The translations under genes were made by a program, and so were the position numbers. Positions 20,419 through 32,428 of a stretch of 64,000 bases of DNA are shown piece after piece (within the stretch, counting starts at the first letter, position 1; each line of letters begins with the position of its first letter). This DNA is from Paracoccaceae bacterium (GTDB taxonomy: Bacteria > Pseudomonadota > Alphaproteobacteria > Rhodobacterales > Rhodobacteraceae), in NCBI GenBank assembly GCA_022448245.1, contig JAKVCO010000006.1, positions 1 through 64,000 of the forward strand. Reading direction: 5' to 3'. The notes below the pieces were generated by a model. That model searched no databases. It was not told the DNA's origin and saw nothing but the letters and a program-made list of their open reading frames with translations.

Positions 20419-20895
20419 ATGGCAGACGTGGGCATTATCATGGGCAGCCAATCGGACTGGCCAACGCTTCAGAAAGCCGCCGAGGTTCTCGACGAACTCG
20501 GCATCAGCAACGAGGCACGGATCGTCTCCGCGCATCGCACACCTGATCGTTTGTGGGATTATGGCCGCGCCGCTTTGGACAGCGGGATCAAAGTGATCAT
20601 CGCAGGCGCCGGTGGCGCCGCGCACTTGCCGGGCATGATGGCCTCCAAAACGCGCGTGCCGGTGATTGGCGTGCCGATCCAGACGAAAGCGCTTGGTGGC
20701 TTGGACAGCCTCTATTCCATCGTGCAGATGCCGCGCGGCTTTCCCGTGGCCACTATGGCCATCGGTGAGGCAGGCGCCGTGAATGCGGGCCTCATGGCGG
20801 CAGGCATCCTGTCGGTCAGCGATGCAAAGCTTGGCGCCCGCTTGGACGCATGGCGCGCCGCCCTCTCTGCCTCGATCCCGGAAACACCGCAATGA
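20419..20895 (+). CDS. purE: N5-carboxyaminoimidazole ribonucleotide mutase
   Basis: [25 protein letters not shown]...SAHRTPDRL...[12 protein letters not shown]. Confidence 0.95.
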   Translation: MADVGIIMGSQSDWPTLQKAAEVLDELGISNEARIVSAHRTPDRLWDYGRAALDSGIKVIIAGAGGAAHLPGMMASKTRVPVIGVPIQTKALGGLDSLYSIVQMPRGFPVATMAIGEAGAVNAGLMAAGILSVSDAKLGARLDAWRAALSASIPETPQ

Positions 20896-21953
20896 CGCTG
20901 GCACAAGGCGCCACGATTGGCATTCTGGGCGGCGGACAGCTGGGGCGCATGCTTGCTGTTGCGGCGTCGCGCCTTGGGTTCCAGACATGCATCTTTGATC
21001 CCAATACGAACGCCCCGGCGGCTCAGGTCGCCAATGAAGCATTCCATGCTTCTTACGACGATAGTGACGCGCTGACCGCTTTCGCGAACCGCTGCGATGT
21101 TGTCACCTATGAGTTCGAGAATATCCCCACCGCGGCCCTGGATGCGATTGAAGCGCTTTGCCCGATCCACCCGAACCGCCGCGCACTGGCCACGTCTCAG
21201 GACCGGCTGGTGGAGAAGGACTTTCTCACCGATCTCGGCCTCACCTGCGCCCCTTACACGGCCATCGATCAGGGCGGCGATCTCGCCACGGCCCTGCCCG
21301 CCTTTGGCGGCGGCATTCTGAAGACGCGCCGCTTTGGCTATGACGGCAAGGGGCAACAGCGGCTCGGGGCAGATGATGATCCAACAGCCGCGTTTCAGGC
21401 ATTGAACGACGCACCTGCGATCCTCGAGGGGCTGATCGAATTCTCCTGCGAGATCTCAGTGATTGCGGCACGCACGACCGATGGCTCCGTTGCCTGCTAT
21501 GACCCCGGCCAGAACGTCCACAAGGACGGCATCTTGCACACCACGACAGTCCCTGCGACCGTGCCCGCGCGCGTGAAAACCGACGCGGTGCTCGCCGCGA
21601 GCCAAATCCTGAACGCGCTTGATTACGTGGGCGTGCTGGGTGTGGAATTCTTCGTGACCCCCGGCGCCCTCATCGTGAATGAGATCGCGCCACGTGTGCA
21701 CAACTCCGGCCATTGGACACAAAACGGTTGCGCCATCGACCAATTCGAACAGCACATCCGCGCCGTGGCGGGATGGCCGCTGGGCAACGGTCAGCGCCAC
21801 TCGGACGTGGAGATGGAGAACCTGATCGGCGACGATGTGGACCGGGTGTCAGAGCTCGCGACCTCAGGCGCAGCCATCCATCTCTACGGCAAGGCAGAGG
21901 CCCGCCCTGGTCGCAAGATGGGTCATGTGAACCGGATTATTCCGACCAAGTAA
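20892..21953 (+). CDS. purK: N5-carboxyaminoimidazole ribonucleotide synthase
   Basis: [27 protein letters not shown]-grasp; ATG at 20892 overlaps purE. Confidence 0.95.
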   Translation: MTLAQGATIGILGGGQLGRMLAVAASRLGFQTCIFDPNTNAPAAQVANEAFHASYDDSDALTAFANRCDVVTYEFENIPTAALDAIEALCPIHPNRRALATSQDRLVEKDFLTDLGLTCAPYTAIDQGGDLATALPAFGGGILKTRRFGYDGKGQQRLGADDDPTAAFQALNDAPAILEGLIEFSCEISVIAARTTDGSVACYDPGQNVHKDGILHTTTVPATVPARVKTDAVLAASQILNALDYVGVLGVEFFVTPGALIVNEIAPRVHNSGHWTQNGCAIDQFEQHIRAVAGWPLGNGQRHSDVEMENLIGDDVDRVSELATSGAAIHLYGKAEARPGRKMGHVNRIIPTK

Positions 21954-22668
21954 CCTCGGCCACGGCCTCATAGTAGGTGAGGCCGTGATCGAACGCGCCT
22001 GTCTCAAGGAAGTTGACGGTCTGCGCGATCACGAGCGGGTTCATCATCATGAAAGTATGGGTCACTGGCAGCGTGATGTGATCGCTCATGCCAGCCACGC
22101 GCGTGGACTCCACGGAGACCTTCCCATCGTCCGGTCCCTCGATGATCGAGGAATAGACCGGGTTCACGCTGCGGTTGCCCGCAATAATGCCGAGCTCGAA
22201 CGTGGCTGCGGGCAGCGCGGAAGGCACGTCGTCGGTGCCAAGCTGCGCACCTGCGGGGCCATTGAGCCACTCAAACGGCGGCCAGTCTTCCAGCGCATCC
22301 ACAAGCAGAGAGCCCTGGTTCGGCGGCCCAAGCATAACCGCGCGGCCCAGACGGGCGCGAAGCTCAGGCTCCGCGTTCTCGACCCAAGCGCGCAAAAGGA
22401 TGCCGCCCATGGAATGGGTGACGAAATGCACAGGCTCGTCCTCGCACGCCCGAATGCCCGCAGGCACCGCCGTACGCGCCAAGGTGGCGACGTCAAACTC
22501 GGTCGATGGATAATCGACACGCACCGTCTCGTAGCCCTTAGACGAAAGCGCCTGATCCATGATCGCGAGCGAGGTCTCCGTCCGGGCAAGGCCATGCAGC
22601 AGCACAACGCAATCCGCCTGCGCTGCGGCGGGCAGAAGTACGAGGATGAATACGAGTTGCTTGACCAT
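21937..22668 (-). CDS. Secreted alpha/beta hydrolase (lipase-like)
   Basis: Signal peptide [45 protein letters not shown]. Confidence 0.8.
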   Translation of the reverse strand: MVKQLVFILVLLPAAAQADCVVLLHGLARTETSLAIMDQALSSKGYETVRVDYPSTEFDVATLARTAVPAGIRACEDEPVHFVTHSMGGILLRAWVENAEPELRARLGRAVMLGPPNQGSLLVDALEDWPPFEWLNGPAGAQLGTDDVPSALPAATFELGIIAGNRSVNPVYSSIIEGPDDGKVSVESTRVAGMSDHITLPVTHTFMMMNPLVIAQTVNFLETGAFDHGLTYYEAVAEVTWSE

Positions 22669-22706
22669 AACGTCAACATAAGTCGTGACGCGCAATTCTG
22701 CACACG

Positions 22707-23582
22707 TCACGTGGCGTCACGTTTTGGCGAGAGCACCGCATAGGCCACGCCGCCCAAAACAATGGCAGAGGCAATGATGAAGCGTGTCGTGAGCGGTTCT
22801 GCGAGGAAGATCATGCCCCCTGCCATGGCAATCAGCGGCACCGTGAGCTGTGCCACGGCCGCCGTCGAGGGCGCGAGCGTAGGCAATACACGGAACCACA
22901 GCGCATAGCCCAGACCAGAGGTGATAGCACCTGACGCAATGCCCAACAGCGCACCGCGCAGGGGCACATCGGGGGCCGCGCCGCCTCCCGCACCCACGGC
23001 CATCAGGACAAGGCCCACCGGCACGGTGGCATATAGAAAGTTCCGCGAAGTGTCAGATAGGGGGTCCTTCGATCCGCGTCCGAGGAGAGAGTAGATCCCC
23101 CAGCCCACAGCAGCCGCGCCCATGAGCAGCGCGCCCAGCAGGTCAGGCGCCTCAGTCCCTGACGGCCACAGGAGGTAGACAAGGCCACCAAAGGCGAGCG
23201 TGGCCCCGATCCAACGCGCGCGGGGCACGTTCTCTCCCCCCAGCACCGCACCTGCGAACATGGTGATCTGGACGCCACCAAAGAGGATAAGCGCTCCGAG
23301 CCCAGCGGGAAGTGTCAGATATGCAAAGGAAAATCCCAATAAATAAAGCGTCAACGCTCCTGCCGCCGAAAGCTCTGCCCGTGTTGGCAGGCGGCGTTCC
23401 CGGTCCAGGTGCCGGTCGCGAAGCCGCACGAGAATGATGAGCGCCACCGCCCCCGCAATCACCCGGATCGTAGCAAACTCGAGGGCACCAATTGCCCCGT
23501 TCCCTACCAGCGCCAAGCGATTCAGCACGGAGTTCCCCGCAAAAGCGAGGAGCACGAGAAGGAGCATTCCGACAAGCTTCAT
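22707..23582 (-). CDS. DMT (EamA) family transporter
   Basis: About 10 hydrophobic segments; EamA-like ending [37 protein letters not shown]. Confidence 0.85.
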   Translation of the reverse strand: MKLVGMLLLVLLAFAGNSVLNRLALVGNGAIGALEFATIRVIAGAVALIILVRLRDRHLDRERRLPTRAELSAAGALTLYLLGFSFAYLTLPAGLGALILFGGVQITMFAGAVLGGENVPRARWIGATLAFGGLVYLLWPSGTEAPDLLGALLMGAAAVGWGIYSLLGRGSKDPLSDTSRNFLYATVPVGLVLMAVGAGGGAAPDVPLRGALLGIASGAITSGLGYALWFRVLPTLAPSTAAVAQLTVPLIAMAGGMIFLAEPLTTRFIIASAIVLGGVAYAVLSPKRDAT

Positions 23583-24619
23583 AGCACTTCCAAAAGTGGC
23601 TGAGTGAGGTGGCTCCAACGTCCGCCAACAAGCGTGCCCGCCACACGACCCGTGGTGTCAAGCACTGTGAGATCAGCGCGCAGGCCGGGCGCCAGACGCC
23701 CCCGGTCCTCAAAGCCCAACGCCTTGGCGGGCGCCTCGGAAATCATCTTCCAGCCGTCGATGCCTTCGGCCTCCAGCATCAGGGCAGCTTGCCGCTGCGC
23801 CGGGTAGTGGTAGTCAGAGACCAGCACATCGCAGAGCCCGCGCCGGATGCCCTCAAGGGCGGAGATTTTCTTTTTGTGAGACCCACCACGCACGACATTG
23901 GGCGCCCCAAGGATCGTGACGTCCTCGCGCGCGGCCTCTATGGCCTCCCAGCTCTCTGGAAACTCGGCCACAGGCGCGCCGATGCCCCGAAACCACGCCC
24001 GCCCTTCGGCGGTGGCATCGTCATGGCTGCCCAGAAGCACACCTCCTGCCTGCAGCCTGATGCTCAGCGCCTCGAGCGCTGCAGGGACCTCCGCGTGTTT
24101 GGCGTGAAGCTCCTGCAAGAGCGTCCAATGCGCCTCGGGCGACCGGCCGCTTTTGATGGCTTGCCCGGTGAGGCGTGGCGGCTTTTTACCCTGCTCCAGG
24201 GCGGCGTGCGGCAGATGATCGTTGAAGATCACGCAGCGAATGCCAGCCTCTTCGACCAGCGCGGCAATCTCCTCGAAGTCGTCGATGAGATGGGTCTCGA
24301 CGCGCAACTGGATGTACATATCCGTGAAGAGGCGATCGCGGCACTCGCCCAGCGTAGCAATGATGCGCCGCGCGTAGTCCGGGCCGCGCATGCCCCCTTC
24401 CCAAGACCAAAACTGGGCGAGCATCGCGGTCGTGATGCCGTTCGCCGCGAGTTCTGCATCGAGAGCCAAGAAACCCTCTGTCAGGTCCTTCAAAGCACCG
24501 CGCCTTGGGGCCAGATGCCTCTCGAACCCGTCGCCATGGAAATCAACGATGCCGGGGCGGACCTCAAATTCCTCGAACTGAGGAATGTCCTGAAGAAGGG
24601 AGGGGAATGCGACCGTCAT
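23579..24619 (-). CDS. PhnM-like amidohydrolase (alpha-D-ribose 1-methylphosphonate 5-triphosphate diphosphatase family)
   Basis: VRPGIVDFHGDGFERHLAPRRG; CVIFNDHLPHAALEQ; LLGSHDDATAEGR; LVSDYHYPAQ. Confidence 0.85.
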   Translation of the reverse strand: MTVAFPSLLQDIPQFEEFEVRPGIVDFHGDGFERHLAPRRGALKDLTEGFLALDAELAANGITTAMLAQFWSWEGGMRGPDYARRIIATLGECRDRLFTDMYIQLRVETHLIDDFEEIAALVEEAGIRCVIFNDHLPHAALEQGKKPPRLTGQAIKSGRSPEAHWTLLQELHAKHAEVPAALEALSIRLQAGGVLLGSHDDATAEGRAWFRGIGAPVAEFPESWEAIEAAREDVTILGAPNVVRGGSHKKKISALEGIRRGLCDVLVSDYHYPAQRQAALMLEAEGIDGWKMISEAPAKALGFEDRGRLAPGLRADLTVLDTTGRVAGTLVGGRWSHLTQPLLEVL

Positions 24620-24644
24620 AGTGAGCGCCGCTTACCTGAGCTTC

Positions 24645-25067
24645 CTAAATCGCACCAGCCACGATCCCGTAATCATAGGTCGTCACCTCAAGCCGGTTCT
24701 GATCGGGATCCTTGAAGTAGATCGACCACGATAGGTCATGATCCACCACGTCTTCGCGTGTCAAAGCCTTGCCGCTGACATGCTGGAGGGCGAGGTCATC
24801 GAGTTCGCGCAGGAAGTCGAGGAACGCAGCCCCGCTCACCCTGAATGCAATTGTGCTGTCACGTGAGGGCGTCCGCGCTTCCCGCGCGAAGAGAGAAAGG
24901 GTTGGAATGCCAGAAGCCGTTGCAAGGATCATGGGACCCATGGGGTCTTCGGCCCAAGACGCGTAGGGTTCATGGCGGACGAGGCCAAGGACCCGGCCAT
25001 ACCACCCGGCGGCGACATCGCGATCAGTGACTTCAATATGGACGTGGTCAATCTGGTCAACTTGCAT
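24645..25067 (-). CDS. VOC/glyoxalase family protein
   Basis: DQIDHVHIEVTDRDVAAGWYGRVLGL; YFKDPDQNRLEVTTYDY. Confidence 0.88.
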   Translation of the reverse strand: MQVDQIDHVHIEVTDRDVAAGWYGRVLGLVRHEPYASWAEDPMGPMILATASGIPTLSLFAREARTPSRDSTIAFRVSGAAFLDFLRELDDLALQHVSGKALTREDVVDHDLSWSIYFKDPDQNRLEVTTYDYGIVAGAI

Positions 25068-25095
25068 GGCGCAACGCTACGCCAGCGGGCCCAAA

Positions 25096-25124
25096 GTAAA
25101 AAGGGCGCCCCGGAGGACGCCCTT
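25096..25124 (-). terminator. Intrinsic terminator of groESL
   Basis: AAGGGCG...CGCCCTT hairpin followed on the minus strand by a T-rich tract. Confidence 0.65.
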
Positions 25125-25147
25125 CTCAATTAGTCGAGCCGGGTGGC

Positions 25148-26803
<1,656 letters not shown>

Positions 26804-26834
26804 CTAAAGTTGAAGTTTCGTGATGAGCGAGGGC

Positions 26835-27122
26835 TCAGGAAATGATCCCGAGGATGTCGCTTTCTTTCATGATGAGAAGCTCTTTGCCGTCCACGGTCAC
26901 CTCGGTGCCGGACCACTTGCCAAAGAGAATCTTGTTACCTTCGCTGACAGCCATCGGGATCAGCTCGCCGCTGTCCTTACGTGCGCCTTCGCCTGCAGCA
27001 ACGATCACGCCCTCTGCGGGCTTTTCTTTCGCGCTTTCGGGGATGATGAGGCCGCCGGCCGTCTTTTCTTCGCTTTCGGTGCGCTCGACAAGAACGCGGT
27101 CATGAAGCGGTTTCAATGCCAT
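26835..27122 (-). CDS. groES: Co-chaperonin GroES
   Basis: [35 protein letters not shown]. Confidence 0.98.
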   Translation of the reverse strand: MALKPLHDRVLVERTESEEKTAGGLIIPESAKEKPAEGVIVAAGEGARKDSGELIPMAVSEGNKILFGKWSGTEVTVDGKELLIMKESDILGIIS

Positions 27123-27158
27123 CTTTGATGCTCCTATTTAGCTCAAAGGTTACTCTCT

Positions 27159-27185
27159 TTAGCACTCCTTCTAGGTGAGTGCTAA
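27159..27185. promoter_or_regulatory. CIRCE operator (HrcA site)
   Basis: TTAGCACTC-N9-GAGTGCTAA, exact consensus, upstream of groES. Confidence 0.95.
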
Positions 27186-27306
27186 CGGCCGGCAAATATG
27201 GGAGAGGCACGCCCGAGTCAACGTCTGAGTGGCAAAAACTCTCGCAACTTTCGCCTCTGCCAGGGTGAGGCTTGGATAAATCGCGAAAGCGCCGCTTAGT
27301 GCGGGG

Positions 27307-28538
27307 GTGTCTAATCTAGTTTCTCGCCGCGTTCTACTCGCTTCTCTCGGGGCTGCCTCGCTGGGGGCCTTTCAGCCTTTGCCAGCGCGCGCCACGGGTG
27401 CCCGCCGCGCCACAGACTTCATTCGCACAAATTGGAGCCGCGATCCCTACGCTTAGGGGTCCTACTCCTTCTTCGCCAAGGGCTCCCGCCGGCGCGAGAC
27501 GGGTGATCTGTTCGAACCGGTTGGCGACACGCTTTTCTTTGCGGGCGAGGCGACAAACCCGGATCGCAACTGCACGGTCCATGCAGCGCTCGAATCCGGT
27601 CGCTTGGCGGCGCTGCAGGTTTTGGCAACCGACGCCCAGCGCATCTGCGTGATCGGCGCAGGTATGTCCGGTATGGCTGCCGCAGATACTCTCGACCGTG
27701 AGGGACGCGCTGTAACGGTGCTCGAAGCCCGCGACCGTATCGGCGGCAGGGTCTGGACAGACGAACGCCTCGGCGCGCCGCTGGATCTCGGTGCAAGCCG
27801 GGTCCACGGCCATGCGGGCAACCCGCTGACCGAACTCGCCGCCGAACGTGGCATGGCGCAGACCGAGACGGGTTTCGATTACACAATTCGCGGTGGCGAC
27901 GGACGTTTGATGACGGACGACGAAACACCGGATTGGATCGACGAAGTCACCGAGGTTCAGCATTCAGCCGGGGCGTCCTCTCTGGAATCAACCAGCGCGC
28001 CTACATCTTTGGCAGCGACTACGGCGGCGAAGAGCGGGTTTTTCCAGGCGGCTACCTCCCCCTCTTTGATGGCCTCGCCGTCGGCGCAGACGTGAGGCTG
28101 AGCGCCAAGGTGACGGGCGTGTCCACGTCGGACGCGAGCGCATCCGTCACACTTGAGAGCGGCGCGCAGGAGACCTTCGATGCCGTCATCGTCTGCGTAG
28201 CACTTGGCGTCCTGAAACGAGGGGCGATCAACTTCTCCCCCGCCCTGCCCGATCGCAAACAGCGCGCCATCGAAGACCTCGGCATGGGTCTGCTCGACAA
28301 CGTCTCCCTGCGGTGTGACGTGGTCTTCTGGGACGCAAACAGCAGCTGTATCATCACGCCGGAAACTGGCCTGCCACCCGGCCAGTTCAATCAGTGGCTC
28401 AATATGGTGCCCATTGTGGGCGAGCCCATCATTATGGCGTTCAACAGCGCTCAGCCCGCGCCGGATCTGGCCGCGCTTTCGGACGACGAGGCGGTTTCTC
28501 GCGCGCAGCAGGTAATGAGCATGGGCTACCCCACCTAG
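27307..28538 (+). pseudogene. FAD-dependent amine oxidase remnant with rearranged segments, in-frame stop (27454-27456) and frameshift near 27955
   Basis: GTG start with Tat-like signal (SRRVLLASLGAASLGAFQPLPARA), then a C-terminal-type segment (DFIRTNWSRDPYA*GSYSFFAKGS...GDTLFFAGEATNPDRNCTVHAALESGRLAA), then the FAD-binding N-terminus (RICVIGAGMSGMAAADTLDREGRAVTVLEARDRIGGRVWTD), then a shifted frame (VFPGGYLPLFDGLAVGADVRLSAKVTGV...). Confidence 0.8.
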
Positions 28539-28613
28539 CACTGTTCACGCACGGTTAGCCAAGACGATCGGTTGCGCTTGGCGTTAACCAATTTCTTTAC
28601 CTATCTTAATTGC

Positions 28614-29030
28614 ATGGGAGAGGTCGAACTCGCAGCCATTCTGTGCAGCTTGTTCCTTGGCGGAGACGCCGAGGTGCGCCACCCGTTCTCGGCTGGCTAC
28701 GACCTCAGCCGGATCGAGATCGACTGCGAGACAGATACCCATGTCATTGAAGTCGGCCTCGACAAACGTTCCTCCCTCGACAGCGTACAGCAAGCGCTGT
28801 TTGCGGCCTCGCTCACCGGTAAGACGCCCATGGTCTACATCATCGACACCGACGGTCGGGTGGGGAAATATGAATACCGCATCCGGACCGCGGCACAGAT
28901 GGTGGGGATCCAATATCGCACCGACACCGAGGACTGGATTTACCGCCAGCAGATGACCCACTGGCTCCGCCACTACGACCCTTTGGCCTCTGGTGAGCCC
29001 AGAACCCGCAGCATGGCAGAGGGCGGCTAG
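28614..29030 (+). CDS. Conserved-looking protein of unknown function, possible PD-(D/E)XK-like fold
   Basis: Start 28614 or 28572; RIEIDCETDTHVIEVGLDKRSSLDSVQQALFAASLTGKTPMVYIID. Confidence 0.6.
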   Translation: MGEVELAAILCSLFLGGDAEVRHPFSAGYDLSRIEIDCETDTHVIEVGLDKRSSLDSVQQALFAASLTGKTPMVYIIDTDGRVGKYEYRIRTAAQMVGIQYRTDTEDWIYRQQMTHWLRHYDPLASGEPRTRSMAEGG

Positions 29031-29680
29031 GGCAGCGCGTCGCCCCAGTCAGACAGGCCTTTGCGGCCATCGTCGGTGAGGTCGTAGACCCCCTTTTCCA
29101 CCTTCTGGAACCAGCCATAGTGGTTGTTGCGCATAATGGTCGTGGCTTTGGGCACGCCAGTGGCTTTGGCGATGATGGCGCCTTTCTCTGCCCCGCTCGT
29201 TGCCAGATAGGCCGCACACTTCAGCGCGTCCTGGCGGTAGCCCGTGACAATGCCGTGGCGCGTCGCGCCGCCTGCGTTCGGATCGCCGTCCAAACGTTCG
29301 AACTCCCGCAGGAGCCGCGATTTCTTTTTCTTGTTCTTGCGTGGCGCGTAGGGGCCAGGATCGGCGTGAACTTCCAAAAGGCCATCGGCGCGCACCGTCA
29401 TCACACCCAACCCCAGCCGTCGCGCCAGCCGCAGATTGTCGCGGAGCGCGCGTTTCCCCTTGGGGCGCGGCACGCAGAGATAGACGTGATCGCTCACGCC
29501 CAACCGGTCGATCCCTTGGTGAAAAAGGCTGAGCGAAAAGCCTGTTTTGAGCTCGACAATCAGGGGCGGCTCGTCACCGCGCAACGCCACCACATCAGCG
29601 GCCCCCACCTCGCCCTTCACGGCATATCCCTGCCCCTCAAGGTAGGCTTTCACAGGCGGATATAGATCGGCTTCGCGCAT
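29027..29680 (-). CDS. DUF2161 family, PD-(D/E)XK-type phosphodiesterase-like
   Basis: YPPVKAYLEGQGYAVKGEVGAADVVALRGDEPPLIVELKTGFSLSLFHQGIDRL. Confidence 0.85.
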   Translation of the reverse strand: MREADLYPPVKAYLEGQGYAVKGEVGAADVVALRGDEPPLIVELKTGFSLSLFHQGIDRLGVSDHVYLCVPRPKGKRALRDNLRLARRLGLGVMTVRADGLLEVHADPGPYAPRKNKKKKSRLLREFERLDGDPNAGGATRHGIVTGYRQDALKCAAYLATSGAEKGAIIAKATGVPKATTIMRNNHYGWFQKVEKGVYDLTDDGRKGLSDWGDALP

Positions 29681-29742
29681 GGAGGCACCCTAGCGAAGGG
29701 CCCCAGCAAGATCACGTGCGATCCTGCCGGGGCCAATGCGGA

Positions 29743-29928
29743 TCAGCGCCCGCCGGTGCGACCGGGGAAGCGTGGCGGGCGTCCGCCCCTTGTCTTGCCC
29801 TTGGTTGCGCCTTTTCGGTGCGGGGCGCGGGGAGCAAACCCCGGCCGATCACGGGACACATGCTTCAGAGTTTCAGGCAAAATGCGGGATGCGCCCGCGG
29901 GCGGGGTGGTTTTCTTGAAATCAGGCAT
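29743..29928 (-). CDS. Small basic protein (61 aa), function unknown
   Basis: ATG with GAGAGG upstream; MPDFKKTTPPAGASRILPETLKHVSRDRPGFAPRAPHRKGATKGKTRGGRPPRFPGRTGGR. Confidence 0.5.
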   Translation of the reverse strand: MPDFKKTTPPAGASRILPETLKHVSRDRPGFAPRAPHRKGATKGKTRGGRPPRFPGRTGGR

Positions 29929-30205
29929 GAAGGCCTCTCGGATAGAGTATGTTTCGAGCCACTCTTGGCTCAGACGAACGGCATCAGACGCGCTGGTTCA
30001 TTCTCAAGGCACTCCTCTCTTGCGAGTTGGATTGCAGGGTGAGCGGTTCAGCCGCGGATCGTCATCGTCAGGATACTCCTTTGTCCGTGCAACTGTGCTA
30101 TTCCACCTGCCCCCACGGATCAAATTCGCGAGGTCACGGTGGGTGACATCATCCAGACCCGGCGCTATACGGCGCGCGAATTCGATACACGCGAGGCGCG
30201 CAGCA

Positions 30206-31123
30206 ATGATCAAAGTCTTTGGCCACAAATCACCCGACACCGATTCCACCGGCAGCCCGATCATCTGGGCCTGGTACCTGAACCAAGTGAAGGGTGAGGC
30301 TGCTGAGCCCGTGCTTCTGGGCGAGCCGAACACCGAAGCCGCCTTCATGCTCAAGCGCTGGGGTCTTGAGAAGCCCGCGATCATCAGCGACGTGGCCGAG
30401 GACGAGCCTGTCGTCATCGTCGACACCAACAACCCGGCCGAGCTGCCCGACGCGATCAACAGCGCCGACATCCGCGCCATTATCGACCACCACAAGCTGG
30501 TGGGCGGGCTCGAGACCAAAGGCCCCATAGATATCCGCATCGAGCCGCTGGCCTGCACAGCCACGATCATGTGGAAGATGATCGGCAAAGACATGGCTCA
30601 GATGCCTGAGGGCGTGAAGGGCGCGATGCTGAGCTGCATCCTCTCGGACACGCTGGAATTCCGCTCCCCCACGACGACGCAGGAAGACAAAGCCATCGCC
30701 CACGCGCTGGCCGAAGAGTTGGGCGTCGATCTGAGCGCCTATGCGGGGGAGATGTTCGAAGCGAAATCCGACGTCAGCGCCTTCTCCGACGCCGAGCTGC
30801 TACGCATGGATTCCAAAGAATACGAAGTGGGCGGCACCAAGTTCCGCGTCTCCGTGCTGGAGACGACGGCCCCCAAGATGGTTCTCGACCGCAAGGCATC
30901 GCTGATGGAGACCATGACCACCGTCGCGTCCGAGGACGGCGTCGATCAGGTGCTTCTCTTCGTGGTCGACATCCTCAACGAGGAAGCGACGATGCTTATC
31001 CCCAACGACCTCACCAAGGGCGTGGCGGAGAAGAGCTTCGGCGCTTCTGTCGAAGGCGACAGCGTGGTCCTGCCGGGGGTTATGAGCCGCAAAAAGCAGA
31101 TTATCCCAAACCTCGCCGTCTGA
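30206..31123 (+). CDS. ppaC: Manganese-dependent inorganic pyrophosphatase
   Basis: MIKVFGHKSPDTDSTGSPIIWA; DHHKLVGG; family II PPase pattern; C-terminal SRKKQIIP. Confidence 0.93.
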   Translation: MIKVFGHKSPDTDSTGSPIIWAWYLNQVKGEAAEPVLLGEPNTEAAFMLKRWGLEKPAIISDVAEDEPVVIVDTNNPAELPDAINSADIRAIIDHHKLVGGLETKGPIDIRIEPLACTATIMWKMIGKDMAQMPEGVKGAMLSCILSDTLEFRSPTTTQEDKAIAHALAEELGVDLSAYAGEMFEAKSDVSAFSDAELLRMDSKEYEVGGTKFRVSVLETTAPKMVLDRKASLMETMTTVASEDGVDQVLLFVVDILNEEATMLIPNDLTKGVAEKSFGASVEGDSVVLPGVMSRKKQIIPNLAV

Positions 31124-31125
31124 GC

Positions 31126-31425
31126 ATGGTGCACGTCCTACTCGTAGGAACGTCTTTGTTGCTGGTCCTGAACGTCATCACGTTCGGGACCTTTTTCTTT
31201 GATAAGCGCCAAGCGCAGCGTCAGGGTCAGCGGATCTGTGAGGCGACGTTGCTTGGCCTTGCGTTGTTCGGGGGATGGCCCGCCGCCAAACTGGCACAGC
31301 GCAGGTTCCGCCACAAAACCAAGAAACAGCCCTTCCGAACCCAGCTCAACGCTATCCCATTCCTTTGGCTGATAATCGCAAGCGCCTTCCTATGGCTCAG
31401 CGGGATGCCAGCAATTGCTCACTAG
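31126..31425 (+). CDS. DUF1294 family membrane protein
   Basis: NVITFGTFFFDKRQAQRQGQRICEATLLGLALFGGWPAAKLAQRRFRHKTKKQPFR. Confidence 0.85.
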   Translation: MVHVLLVGTSLLLVLNVITFGTFFFDKRQAQRQGQRICEATLLGLALFGGWPAAKLAQRRFRHKTKKQPFRTQLNAIPFLWLIIASAFLWLSGMPAIAH

Positions 31426-31482
31426 AATTTCACAACCTGACACGTAATAACGCCACGCGACGCACAGGGGAGCCGGCCGACA

Positions 31483-32352
31483 ATGAGACTGATCGAAAGA
31501 CTGGAGGAGATCTCCTCCCAATATGACGCCCTCTTCGTTGACCTGTGGGGCTGCGTGCATAACGGGCTGGAACCCTTTGCGGAGGCCGTTGCAGGCCTTC
31601 AGAAATACCGCGCCTCCGGCGGGATCGTGGTGCTGGTGACGAACGCGCCCCGCCACCGCGCCTCGGTCGCGCGGCAGCTCGAAAAGATGGGTGTGGCTGA
31701 GGATTGCTGGGACGACATCGCCACCTCCGGTGACAGCGCGCGGGCGGCCATGTACACCGGCGCCGTGGGCGAGAAGGTCTACTTCATCGGCCAGCCCCAT
31801 GATCAGGCCTTCTTCGATCCTTTGAAGCTGATCGAGAACCCGACACCGATCACACAGGTACCTTTGGCTGAGGCCGAGGGCATCGTCTGCTGCGGGCCCT
31901 TTGATCCGCTTGAGGACCCTGACAAAAGCCGCCCGGACCTGCTCTATGCCAAGCAACAGGGGCTTAAGCTCCTTTGCGCAAACCCCGATATCGTGGTGGA
32001 CCGCGGCGAGACGCGGGAGTGGTGCGCGGGCAAACTGGCAGAGATGTACACCGAGATGGGCGGCACGAGCCTCTACTTCGGCAAGCCTCACCCGCCGATC
32101 TATGACCTGGCGCGCAGACGCCTTGCAGCTATGGGCCGTGACGTGCCCGACAGTCGTATCCTGGCCATTGGCGACGGCATCCTGACGGATATACGCGGCG
32201 CCGTGGGGGAGGACATCGATTGCCTCTTTATTTCCGGTGGATTGGCCGCCGCTGAGACGGCCACAACGTATCAGCCGGACCCTGCCCTGCTTCAGACCTA
32301 CCTCGCAGATCAGCAAATCGCACCGACCTACACGATCGGCTTCCTGCGCTGA
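31483..32352 (+). CDS. HAD-IIA hydrolase, TIGR01459-like (NagD-like)
   Basis: YDALFVDLWGCVHNGLEPF; FGKPHPPIYDLA; ILAIGDGILTDIRGA. Confidence 0.88.
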   Translation: MRLIERLEEISSQYDALFVDLWGCVHNGLEPFAEAVAGLQKYRASGGIVVLVTNAPRHRASVARQLEKMGVAEDCWDDIATSGDSARAAMYTGAVGEKVYFIGQPHDQAFFDPLKLIENPTPITQVPLAEAEGIVCCGPFDPLEDPDKSRPDLLYAKQQGLKLLCANPDIVVDRGETREWCAGKLAEMYTEMGGTSLYFGKPHPPIYDLARRRLAAMGRDVPDSRILAIGDGILTDIRGAVGEDIDCLFISGGLAAAETATTYQPDPALLQTYLADQQIAPTYTIGFLR

Positions 32353-32428
32353 TATTCTGCGTTTGCAAAGTAATAATATTTCGCATATATCCTGCGCAAC
32401 AAAACATGATTGCGCAGTGAGAATCGGT

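Noticed and set aside
32393-32416. TGCGCAA-N10-TTGCGCA inverted repeat upstream of the maoC-like gene
   Set aside because: Could be an operator, but a single 7-bp repeat with no regulator nearby is too weak to report as a finding.
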